Part shown: positions 1-8,642 of the stretch, piece by piece
Numbering within the stretch: the stretch's first letter is position 1
Layout: each line of letters begins with the position of its first letter
From: Funneliformis mosseae
Taxonomy: Eukaryota; Glomeromycota; Glomeromycetes; Glomerales; Glomeraceae
Assembly (NCBI GenBank): GCA_910592005.1
Contig: CAJVPP010001478.1
Location: 1 to 19,745, forward strand
DNA: 19,745 nucleotides
Direction of reading: 5' to 3'
Made by a program: the position numbers and the translations under genes
Notes under the pieces: model-generated
Databases searched by the model: none
The model's input: the letters and a program-made list of their open reading frames with translations, nothing else
Told to the model about the DNA's origin: nothing

Positions 1-823
1 TCCAAACGTTTTCTATAGGGTTTTGGTCTGGAGACATTGATGGCCAAGAAAGTACCTCAATGCCATTTTCTTCCTTCTATTTTTTCACGATTTTTGATTG
101 ATGCTTTGGATCATTATTTTCTTGCAAGATCTAATCTATATTACCTTCACCAAAAAGTTTAGAGGTGGAAGCCAGAAGACCCTATTCATAAATAGTACAC
201 ATAAATTCAGCATTAAGGTTCCTCTAAAAGCAAAATAGCTTACCAAATCCAGAAGAAGAAAAACATCCCTAAACATGAACTTTTAGTGGATGCTTAATAG
301 AACGAAATACTTTTTTTCTACCAGGAAACTGCCAAATCTTTTTTTTTGATGTCTATAATTGAAATGTGCTCTCATCTGTAAAAATAACTCGATTTTAATC
401 AATATTCTTATGTTTTTTTGCTCATTGCAACCTTTTCTTTTGATAGTCTTTTTTAAGCCAAAATTTAGAAATTTCATTACTAAACTTTCCTCCAGACTTA
501 TGAAGACATTGCCTTATTGTTTCTACACTAAGCCTAACATCTCTTTCTTCCATTTTTTCTTGTATTTAAATGGCTGTTATATTATATTCTTTCTCTGCTA
601 TCTTTACAATCTTATCATCTTGTTTTGTGAATATTACATAAGACTGTCTCGGTCTTTCTGAAGTACTTAGGTCCCAATTTTCATGATATATTTTAACCTA
701 ATAAATAGCTGTAGACTTACTACAACGTACCTGTTTAACAATAAATCTAAAACTAAACTTTGGACCAGCTGGGTGTTCACGTAAAAAGACAATTTCATAT
801 TATTTCTCTAAAGAAAGTTCCAT
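1..823 (-). pseudogene. Tc1-like DDE transposase pseudogene
   Basis: Transposase of a cut-and-paste Tc1/mariner element, which would act in the nucleus on its own inverted repeats. One minus-strand frame starts at the ATG at 823 and stays aligned to the family down to base 1. It has an N-terminal helix-turn-helix region, the first catalytic Asp in VIFTDESTF, the block WGCFSSSGFGK (its Trp codon is now TAG), and the C-terminal WPSMSPDQNPIENVW with the catalytic Glu. The second catalytic Asp is replaced: the motif reads ENNDPKH where the family has QDNDPKH, an Asp-to-Asn change explained by one G-to-A transition. The frame contains eleven stops (seven TAG, three TAA, one TGA) and no frameshift, so decay was by base substitution. 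The last few residues after NPIENVW are lost beyond the window edge. The copy is inactive. Confidence 0.9.
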
Positions 824-994
824 TTTTCAAGCGAAAGTTTAATGATCATCTAAATTTTTTTTTTGTATCATCGACACTTATAAATTTACAGGTGATCATG
901 TATTGTGTTATATTATATTTCTGAAAAATTTAAGGGGTAGTTATATAATAATTTTAGACGATCTCAGACGGTCGGATACTTATGATCGCTACTG
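1..994 (-). mobile_element. Tc1/mariner-type transposon, decayed, cut by left window edge
   Basis: The minus strand carries a Tc1-type transposase (separate entry). Beyond its start codon about 170 bp of non-coding DNA lead to a likely terminal inverted repeat: read on minus, the end is TA followed by CAGTAGCGATCATAAG, matching the usual TA + CAGT start of Tc1 ends. The TA at 995-996 would be the target site. The opposite terminus lies outside the window, so the right boundary is inferred from the motif alone. The sequence immediately to the right is coding-like and belongs to the LRR pseudogene, so this element probably also sits inside that gene. Confidence 0.6.
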
Positions 995-2023
995 TACATA
1001 TTACAGTAAAAATAATAGCATTGTAACTCTGAATACATTCTATTCCACATTAAGAAAGGTTAATCTGCATATTGATTTTAAAGATAATAAGAAGCATTAA
1101 AGCACACTTGTTGAATTCATAGTTCTTGGACCAGATTGGTCTGATTATTTTCCTGACTTAGTATTAGAAATACTATAGTTTTAAGAAAATGGTGTAACTT
1201 TGAATATATGCAATTTAAAATTATTATTAAATGATAATTTTACGATTCCATTTAAAAAAGTAAATGAGAATTACAATCTGAAGTAAGCTGAAGATGCTTT
1301 GCATAATAGTGTAATTTTATTTTTTGTTTAAAGATACAGCATATATTATTCATGACGCAATCAAGTATTTTTAATATAGCAGAACTACTAGAACAGATTT
1401 TACATTTTTTTAGTAATAGATAAATCTTTCTATTTTACCCTATTTATTTTCTGATTATAGTACAAATGTGATGCTTCCATTTATAGAGACATATCAAGTT
1501 AAGAGGAGATGAAGTAAAGGATCGAACTCAATTAAAAAGATTTTTAAAAATAGTATCCAGAGGAAGAAGAAAGCCAGTTTATAGCTTGAAACTAATTCAT
1601 CTTAAAATAATACATTATTGTTCACTTTCAAATAAAAAAATCAAAGGTATTGTACATACATTTTCAAATATAATTCATTTAGATTTTAAAGAAAGTATAG
1701 ACTGTACTGGTAAAGTTCTAAATCTAATAGCGAATTATATTCAAATTTGAAATATCTTAATATATCTACTTTACCTAGAAGCATTGAATTAGAAAATAAT
1801 ATAAGTTTATCTGCAATCATATAATTATATCACAAATTAGAATATCTAAATATTTCTATTTGCAAAGAGTTTTCTGAAATATTAATTTGTAATATTATTC
1901 ATTCTTACTTAAGGCTCTAGCATTTTAACCTTAATTATTATATAATTACTAATATAATTATCAAAGAAATTGCTAAATCATATCTTAATTTAAAGTATCT
2001 AGATATAGAAGGGTATTATTATA

Positions 2024-2621
2024 TAGAGAGTTATCAAAAATTTCTGAATGATTTTTTATGCAATATAAAACATTTTATTTTTAAAACTCAATAAAAAATC
2101 TATATTATAACTTTATTTTATAGGTATTAAAGGCTACATATTATATTATTAAACTAGTATTTAATTGGCTACCTTTTGCCATAATCATCGCCTGAATTCA
2201 TGCTAGCATACCTATTGACTAAATTTTCAATTACACATTTTAAAATTGATTTTTATGCATTTTTAACATTCCTTTCAAGATCAGCAAGGGTGGGTAGAAC
2301 CAGTTTTAGCATGCCTTTTCAATGTGTCATATACTGCTGTTTTGCCATATCCAACAGTTCTGCAATTTTACTATATGAATTACCATTTTTATGACAAAAA
2401 ATTTTTGCATCTCGTTGCTTCACAGTTAATTCGTTATTTTTTTCTATTGTTATAGTTGTAGCTCTAAGTTGCAAAAAAATGTGAAAAGAAAAATTTGAAG
2501 TTAAAATGTTATTTAAAGCAAAATAAACAAATAAATAAACATAAATATATGTAAACATTACCTTTTATATATATCAATTGTGTTTCAAAAATAGCATTTG
2601 TAAACTTTTGATAACCCTTTA
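2024..2621 (-). mobile_element. Tc1/mariner-like element, 598 bp, inserted in the LRR pseudogene
   Basis: TA dinucleotides at 2022-2023 and 2622-2623 flank terminal inverted repeats that start TAGAGAGTTATCAAAA on the left and TAAAGGGTTATCAAAA on the right (read inward). The similarity continues imperfectly for some 40 bp. Removing the element with one TA joins the LRR reading frame precisely. Internally only the N-terminal part of a transposase remains, on minus, so this is a deletion derivative that would depend on a transposase supplied in trans. Confidence 0.8.
2165..2470 (-). pseudogene. Transposase N-terminal (helix-turn-helix) fragment
   Basis: The minus strand reads ELTVKQRDAKIFCHKNGNSY and SKIAELLDM, then after a one-base slip KTAVYDTLKRHAKTGSTHP. 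This is the DNA-binding helix-turn-helix of Tc1-type transposases, which recognises the element's inverted repeats. Downstream residues (SILKCVIENLVNRYASMNSG) stay loosely family-like to about 2165, with stops. No catalytic DDE block is present. The fragment is the only coding remnant of the 598-bp element around it and cannot catalyse transposition. Confidence 0.7.
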
Positions 2622-2858
2622 TATTAGCGAAGAAATCATAGATCTGCTTATTTCACTTAACCCAAATATTTATGTTGAAAATTTCTTGGAATTTTCAGCA
2701 TTTCTGATTTTATTGAATTAGTTAGAAATTATCTTATACAGCCTAACGTTGCTAATAAGTGATTTTTAGATTAATACTTTCAGTGACTTTTAGATCTAAA
2801 TATATAGGCTAGATTAATAGTCTAAAGTAGGCTGAGATGTACGAAGTATGATCATTAA

Positions 2859-3415
2859 TTAGATTTTTTTTACTAGATTATACTCTATATAACAAAAAAT
2901 ATAGATTAGCATTTTACCCTTATTGATAAATTTTTGTATTACTATATTTGGAATATCTAAACTTTTAAATAGCTCTCACATCTTTTTCAGCTTCTTCTTT
3001 TATTATTTCTTTATCAGTATAATCAATAATACCAAGATAATGTTAAATAATACTTATATCCTCTTTTAGAGGTATTTTTCTCTAAGTAAAAATTCCCTAA
3101 TAATCTATTAATAAAATCTTCTCTATATCAATATAATGTATTAAGAGTTAGGTAGTCACCAATCTCAAGATTCTCCTCTATCAATATAATTTTCTCTACC
3201 AAATTAAACAATAGTCTACTTGTATAATTAATTGTTTCTGCTTTCTTGTTTTGATTCAATACTGTTTAGTTTACATTGTCATTATTACTAAGTTTTCTTT
3301 TAGCTAAACGCTCCTGAATAGCTAATATATCTATCTTTTTATATAAAAACACTTTATATAGTTGATTTTTAAATATTTCATTTTAAACAAATTTATTATT
3401 AATATTACTTGTCAT
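2859..3415 (-). pseudogene. Unidentified decayed gene (lineage-specific family?)
   Basis: From the ATG at 3415 the minus strand reads a protein-like frame starting MTSNINNKFV, with a basic helical stretch AIQERLAKRKLSNN, then TSRLLFNLVEKIILIEENLE, WYREDFINRLLGNFYLEKN-type sequence (its Trp codon is now TGA) and KRGYKYYLTLSWYY. After a frameshift it continues IDYTDKEIIKEEAEKDV and SLDIPNIVIQKFINKGKML to a stop at 2859-2861. Early stops are TAA or TGA at positions that look like Gln or Trp. I do not recognise a characterised domain; it resembles uncharacterised Glomeromycotina proteins. It is tail-to-tail with the LRR pseudogene, about 30 bp apart. Confidence 0.55.
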
Positions 3416-4052
3416 GATTATATTTATCTCTAGTTAACATATATTCAAATTTGTATCTGAAATATTGATTATCAACCAGAGCAGTGATCTGGCCTCTTCA
3501 GCCCAGAAAAATTTGCTGAATCATAGATTTCTATGCAATAATATAATAGCCAATCACACAGTCGGTCTGTAAAACATTATTTTTTTGCATATAACGAAAA
3601 GAAAATATATATACTAACCAGTATCTCTATTTTTTTCTCAAAAAAATATGAGAAAAATGTAAAAGGAAGTCTACATGCAACACAGGACTTACCTTAAAAA
3701 CAAATAGTGCTGATAAAAATACATATTATAAAAAGTTGAGGACTTTAGAATTTCAAAATCGTTAGGCATAAAATCAACTATATGTTTTGCAAGTAGATCT
3801 ACATATGAAAATATGAAGATTCCATTTGTATGTGTTTTTAAGGAATTCTTGATATCATATGATAATACTAATTACTTTTTACCTTTTTCCTAGTATTATA
3901 TAAAGCATGTAAGAATATGTGAAAGTTCAGTTAACTTTTTGCAAAAAACTATATCAAAGAAAATAACGCAAAATAAGATATGTATATGCCTTAAATTATA
4001 TATGTATAGGAGTAAGTTTTCTTATTATAGACCTTGTATTTAGGAAAGCAAG
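3416..4052. other. Intergenic, no gene seen
   Basis: AT-rich spacer between the divergent minus-strand pseudogene (start at 3415) and the SAM-like ORF (start at 4053). It would contain both 5' regions. I see no repeat, RNA gene or convincing motif. Confidence 0.6.
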
Positions 4053-4301
4053 ATGTCTTCCAGCTCTACTATAGCTGAGAGATTAGAAGAATATGAAATA
4101 GAAAGACTTATCAATTTTTTGCAAAAAGATTCTGAATTAAATCATATAGAACTTGATAATGGCTTTTTTACGAAACTTGAAAGAAAAAATATTACTGGTT
4201 ATTTATTTCTCAAGTTAACCAGACAGGAATTTAGAGAATTCAGAATGGGATTAAGGCCAGCATTAAAGCTTAAGGACTACATTAAGAAGCTGTATGAGTA
4301 A
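4053..4301 (+). CDS. SAM-like domain protein, 82 residues
   Basis: Intact ORF from ATG at 4053 to TAA at 4299-4301. The sequence fits a sterile-alpha-motif-like helical bundle: helix YEIERLINFLQK (about residues 14-25), a middle part FFTKLERKNITGYLFLKLTR (39-58), then EFREFRMGLRPALKLKDYIKKLYE (59-82). The run I-x-G-x-x-F-L-x-L-T followed by a Gly/Pro turn and a last amphipathic helix is the typical SAM pattern. SAM domains mediate protein-protein association; no partner can be deduced. In AM fungi, as I recall, similar domains usually head longer proteins, so this may be a stand-alone domain, a first exon or a truncated gene. Unlike its neighbours it has no internal stop. The domain call is by eye. 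Confidence 0.6.
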   Translation: MSSSSTIAERLEEYEIERLINFLQKDSELNHIELDNGFFTKLERKNITGYLFLKLTRQEFREFRMGLRPALKLKDYIKKLYE

Positions 4302-4862
4302 TTTAACCAAAAGGCACTTTGCATATTATTATAACTAAAATTTATTGAGCGTTGTTCTTATTATTATTATCTTTGGTAACAGATAATTGAAAAGCAAGAG
4401 TAAATTTAGAAGATACTTTTATTATAAAATAGTATTTTTTATTCATATCATGTAAAGCGAAATATTCACAATTTTTATGTATTATAAACTAGGCTCTGAT
4501 AACGTTTTATTTTATAAATAAAGTATTATTATTGTATTGTATATAAGAAATAGATCACGTGTAACAGTACAGTTCAGGCAAGACTATAAATCTAACATTT
4601 TTATCTAAATTAATCTAGCCTATATAAAAAATGTCAAATAATAAGTGAGAAGAATCTTCACAGTTAGTGAGATGCAGTGATTAGGCGATTATTACACTTA
4701 TAATGCAATGTGGCTGATTATATAGCAGATTTGTAAAACAGAATAATTTCTCATATACTGTATAGTATTTTTTTCATAAATAAAATTCTTTTAAATCTTG
4801 TCTTCATATACCGTACTTTGAGCTAATAATATTTCGCAAAAAATATTATATAAACTGAAAAT
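4302..4862. other. Intergenic, no gene seen
   Basis: AT-rich spacer between the SAM-like ORF and the Crinkler-type pseudogene. Only a CACGTG site (4556-4561) stands out. It would hold the former promoter of the downstream gene. Confidence 0.6.
4556..4561. promoter_or_regulatory. CACGTG palindrome upstream of the Crinkler-type pseudogene
   Basis: TCACGTGT, about 300 bp before the ATG at 4863. CACGTG is the core E-box bound by fungal bHLH factors of the Cbf1/Pho4 type; use here is inferred. Confidence 0.3.
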
Positions 4863-6654
4863 ATGCCTATTACTTTACTATATCTCGTCAAAAGAAATAC
4901 AACTACTAGTGCTTTTACTGTAGATATTGATAGGGAAAAGTTGATTAGCCACTTCAAGAGCGCTATTAAGGTGAAAAAAGCATTAAAGTTTGATAATTTT
5001 CTTGCAGACAAGCTCAAGCTATGGAAGATGATGATCTTCAATGATCATGATGATCTCTTAAGTAATCTTATACTATAAGATAAACTTCTTGCAACAAGAG
5101 ATATAGAAGAGTACTGGCCTGAGAAACTGCTTAAAAGACATATTCATATTATTGTAAAATTACCATATAAGTATCTGATACAGTCTGGGCAAAACACCTT
5201 AATAGCTAATTTTTTATCATTTTTTTTTAAGCTTAATACTCTCTCATAATATTAATACGCATTTATTTTCAGTTTTTAGCTTGGAAGAGATATTGTTATA
5301 TATTCTACCACCTATAATATATTCTTCAAAATGTGTTAAATTAAAAATTACTATAAAGTAAATAGTGATCTGCTGGCAAGTGTACAACTTTAGGGTAACT
5401 TTTTCAATAAAGTGAATCAATTCTGCTTCAACCAATAACCTAAATTCAAGAGGTCACAATTTATTCCAGATAAAAAAGTAGAAAATTAAGAAAATGTTCA
5501 TGTTGCTATTAACATTAATATTTGTATAATATTAAATAGGCTTATATGATTAGAATATAAATTTTCAAAACGATCTACTGACACTCCTGGCATATCAGAT
5601 TTTACCTGTCATTTTGTGAGCTTATTGATTTTGGTGATTGAAATAAAAAGAAAGCATGTTTTAGAAGATATAGGCAAATAAACATTTCTCGAGTTTTATA
5701 ATATGAGTAAGGGTAAAGATGTAATTCAACAAATCTATAATTATATAGTAAGAAATGAATTTAGATGATAATTACTGGTTTCTATGTTGAGAGTATACAG
5801 AGCTCTCAATCTCAAAAATTCTCTCACTTTAGTTTGAATCTCTACCAGTTCTCAAGGTATATATATATCTAACTTAACGGACAAAAGAGAATCCCAACTC
5901 TCCTAAACCTCAAGTATTAGTGTCAGCTCAAAAAGACAATAATTCACATACTCTTTGATCTTATTCAAAATTATCTTTTAGTTTTTTATTAAATAATCAG
6001 ACTTCCAGTACCTCTACGAATCAACAATCATCTTCTGCCTTTGGCACTTTTAATAACCCCCCTGTAGATCAGAAAAAATTTAGCTTCATAGACTTTAAGT
6101 TTTAAGATAAACTAGGTAAAGAATGAAGTAGAAAAATGCTTCTATATGAATTTTATAATGAAACAATTGCTTTGAAAAGCGTAAACTTATTAAAGGTCCC
6201 ACTGTATATTCTGAAAGAAATGCAAAAAGAAGTCGAGATTTATAAAGACCTAGCCGATATTCAAGGTAAGTATATCTCAAAACTGGTCTGTTATAAATAT
6301 TATAGAGGAGGTATGAGTTTCATTATAGGTATGACCATTGTTAGCACTTCGTTGAACAAGCAAAAAATAAAAAAATAGTAAAAGACAATAGCTATTAAAG
6401 GATTAGAAGCGATTCACAAGCATAGCATTCTTTATAATGACATTCAGAAGAAAAATAATTTAATTAATGATAATGACAGCATCTATCTAATTAACTTTAG
6501 GATGACAAGTCAGGTAGACACAAAAAAAAAGAGAAAGCTTTTTGAGGAGGAACAGCTCAAATTATTTCAATTGCTAGATAGATATATATGTAAGAATCTA
6601 TTATTTCACAAATTCCCATATTGCGATTTTGTAATTTTAATTTCTTATAATTAA
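4863..6654 (+). pseudogene. Crinkler-type N-terminus with kinase-like C-terminus, pseudogene
   Basis: Crinkler (CRN) proteins are modular, often secreted or host-nucleus-targeted effectors; AM fungi carry many homologues. Residues 1-101 (4863-5165) match their header: MPITLLYLVKRN, the FLADKLKLWK block (46-55, equivalent to the LFLAK region) and HIHIIVKLP (93-101, equivalent to the HVLVVVP boundary). From about 5400, in the same frame, follows a nuclease/kinase-linker type region (DFTCHFVSLLILVIEIKRKH, KGKDVIQQIYNYIVRNEFR). From 5767, one frame over, a linker rich in Ser/Asn leads to a kinase-like domain: ETIALKS (Lys), EMQKEVEIYKDLADIQGKY, HKHSILYNDIQKKN (catalytic loop) and LINFRMTS. The glycine loop is ruined (LGKE-stop-SRK) and DFG reads NFR, losing the metal-binding Asp. 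Stops occur at expected Gln or Arg codons. Non-functional. Confidence 0.8.
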
Positions 6655-6865
6655 TAAACATGTATTTTATAAATATTTCATAAAGAATGCTAGACAATTT
6701 TTTAAATCACATAAATGTAAGGTGGTTAGTTAGACTGTAAGGTTAAATAGTAGTATAGAAACTTCATGTATCACAGATAATATTCCAATTTTTGTATTTA
6801 TTTTTTGCATATAATAATAAAAATTTTTTCTTAGTTAAATGATCAGTATTACAAATTGTAACACA

Positions 6866-6871
6866 CACGTG
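6866..6871. promoter_or_regulatory. CACGTG palindrome 48 bp before the coiled-coil gene start
   Basis: ACACGTGA at 6865-6872, immediately 5' of the ATG at 6920; a promoter position, although the gene is now broken. Confidence 0.3.
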
Positions 6872-7972
6872 ATTTTTTTATTTTAAATATTCATATGTAG
6901 TATATTAGTTATATAGATCATGTCATTAGAGCTTGAATTATTAAAACAATGCATTAGCGAGCTTGAAGCTAAGAATATCAAGTTTGAGGCTGAAAAAGTT
7001 GAACTTTTAAAGTAAATTATAGAGAAAGATGCCAAGTATAATGCTGAGAATACTGAACTCAAGTCTAGAGTCAGAGAACTTGAAGTTAGATTTGCAATAT
7101 TGAAACAGAGTATTACTGAAGTAACTGAATAGTTATAGAATGATAAGGAAGTAAAAGCAGAAGTGCAATTATCTATAGATAATTCAGTATTAGTTGTTGA
7201 TGTATCTGACTCTATAGTGGACTAGCAAAATAATGTTGACATCCAGTTACTGGAAGAAATACCAAAGATATCAGATAAGAAAATAAATGAATTGATTTCT
7301 GAAGAATATGTCAATTTACCTGTCTTAGTTATAAATCAGCTCAAGTAGTATAGATCTAATAGTAAAATAAATATTATACAGTGACGAGCAAAAGAAACGC
7401 AACTACTATTAGTTTCCTTTAAAAGCTTATAACAGGTTAACAATGGGAGCTAAAATTATAATTTTATATTTATTTTAAAGTCTAAATCTTGAAGAATAAC
7501 CTGATATAAATTTAATATTCAGTTAATAGTACTAAATTTGGGTAATTTAATGATTTACATCAGAATTTTTTACTTAATAGACTTTGAGCATAGAAACTTT
7601 TTTTGTAGGTTCGCTATTATAAAACTAACACCAGATTCAGATTTTCCGCAGTGCGACAATTCTAACAAGCTAAATTTCGTCTAGATTGGACCTGTAGATC
7701 ATGAGAAAATTGCTGATCAAAGATCGCCTGACATTATATAATCTAATTTTTTATGTAGTGTCAAGCGATCTTTGATTGGCAATTTTCTCGTGATTTACAG
7801 GTCTGATCTAGATAAAATTTAGCTTGTTAGAATGAGAAATCCGAATTCGGTATTAGTTTTATAGTAGTAAGCCTACCAAAAAAATTTTTTATACTCAAAG
7901 TCTATTAAGTAAGAAATTCTGATGTAAATTATTAAATTATTCAAATTTGGCACTATTAACTAGATATTAAAT

Positions 7973-7988
7973 TTATATCAGGTTATTC
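7973..7988 (+). repeat. Target-site duplication, left copy (16 bp)
   Basis: TTATATCAGGTTATTC, identical to 8627-8642. It belongs to the right arm of the palindromic element and marks the insertion site of the retroposon between the copies. Confidence 0.92.
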
Positions 7989-8626
7989 ATGAATGCAAAT
8001 GAAACCAGGGATCAACAAAAACTTGGTCTTCGCTGACAGGTCTGTAATGGATACTGTCTCACGTCTTCAAATTCAGGGGCCCTTACACAAGTAAGGAAGT
8101 GATTAACCAGTAATTAGTAAATTTGGGTTCACCGCAAAGGAGGCGAAAGTGCCTAAGGTAATAATAGACTGCATTGCATGCCGCAGTACCTTCCAAATCA
8201 AATCATCACTAGGGTTAGAGGCTGGGTTCAATTCTCAGGTGAATTTGACGCTATGGGTACAAAACCACCATCTATATAAAGGACCCAATCCCACGGTCTC
8301 GGTAGTTATCAATAGGATAAAATCCTATAAATTAAATTGGTAAAAATAGGACCTGACAAGCTCTATGGTTGAAGTGAGCCCTCTATCCAAAGGTGATGGT
8401 ATCCAATAAAGTCTAGTGAGCTTTGTGATACAGGAATAACTTGTTACAAAGTGGTCTATATTAGATGGCAACCGTACGGGGATGTGCTTCTAAGCGGATT
8501 GCTGTACCCCTTAATCAGGATCAGAGACTTTAAGAGGTTACTTAACGCAGGATCAAACTTGTCCTACTTAGGATATGCCCTCTATTAACTCTCTAGCTAG
8601 CGCACATTAATAGTAAAAAAAAAAAA
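7989..8626 (+). mobile_element. Non-LTR retroposon (SINE-like or truncated LINE), 638 bp
   Basis: It ends in twelve A's (8615-8626) directly followed by the second copy of a perfect 16-bp target duplication, the signature of target-primed reverse transcription. It is clearly richer in G+C than its surroundings. It contains GGTTCAATTC at 8225-8234, which fits the tRNA-type B box of RNA polymerase III promoters, but no convincing A box lies the right distance upstream. No reverse-transcriptase motif is seen; a 64-codon open frame ending at 8343 is not recognisable. It could be a large SINE, the 3' part of a LINE, or a retroposed non-coding RNA. It is the youngest of three nested layers here. 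Confidence 0.8.
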
Positions 8627-8642
8627 TTATATCAGGTTATTC
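8627..8642 (+). repeat. Target-site duplication, right copy (16 bp)
   Basis: Identical to 7973-7988. It begins immediately after the poly(A) tract and continues into the interrupted right arm of the palindromic element. Confidence 0.92.

Larger units (their letters stand above)
997..2826 (+). pseudogene. F-box-type leucine-rich repeat protein pseudogene, split by a transposon
   Basis: Remnant of an LRR protein of the kind expanded in AM fungi, where such proteins often act as F-box substrate adaptors; no F-box is visible here, so the 5' end is missing, perhaps beyond the Tc1 element at 1-994. From 997 the plus strand reads a non-LRR part with GPDWSDYFPDL and ENGVTLNICNLKL. After a one-base insertion near 1490, LRR-like units follow (for example KLEYLNISICKEFSEI and NLKYLDIEGYYYI) to 2023, then ISEEIIDLLISLNPNIYVENF from 2624 and a FIELVRNYLIQPNVAN tail to about 2826. 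The gap 2024-2621 is a Tc1-like insertion. Many stops fall at expected Gln or Trp positions, for example TAA in IIxLYH and TAG in RLxHFN. There are at least three frameshifts. Family assignment is from memory of Glomeromycotina proteins. Confidence 0.7.

Noticed and set aside
359..661. 100-codon plus-strand ORF
   Set aside because: Antisense shadow of the Tc1 transposase remnant on minus; its Phe/Leu/Tyr-rich content is what the complement of AT-rich coding sequence gives.
6920..7378. TAA/TAG read as Gln (alternative genetic code)
   Set aside because: The in-frame TAR codons do sit at Gln-like positions, but TGA stops at Arg and Trp positions occur in the same decayed genes, CAA/CAG are also used for Gln, and the intact genes end normally at TAA or TGA. 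Transition-type decay explains it better.
8225..8234. tRNA gene or complete Pol III promoter in the retroposon
   Set aside because: GGTTCAATTC fits a B box, but no A box is found at a suitable distance and no cloverleaf can be drawn.
8149..8343. 64-codon ORF inside the retroposon
   Set aside because: It starts at GTG, resembles no protein family I know, and lies in a retroposed sequence better explained as non-coding.
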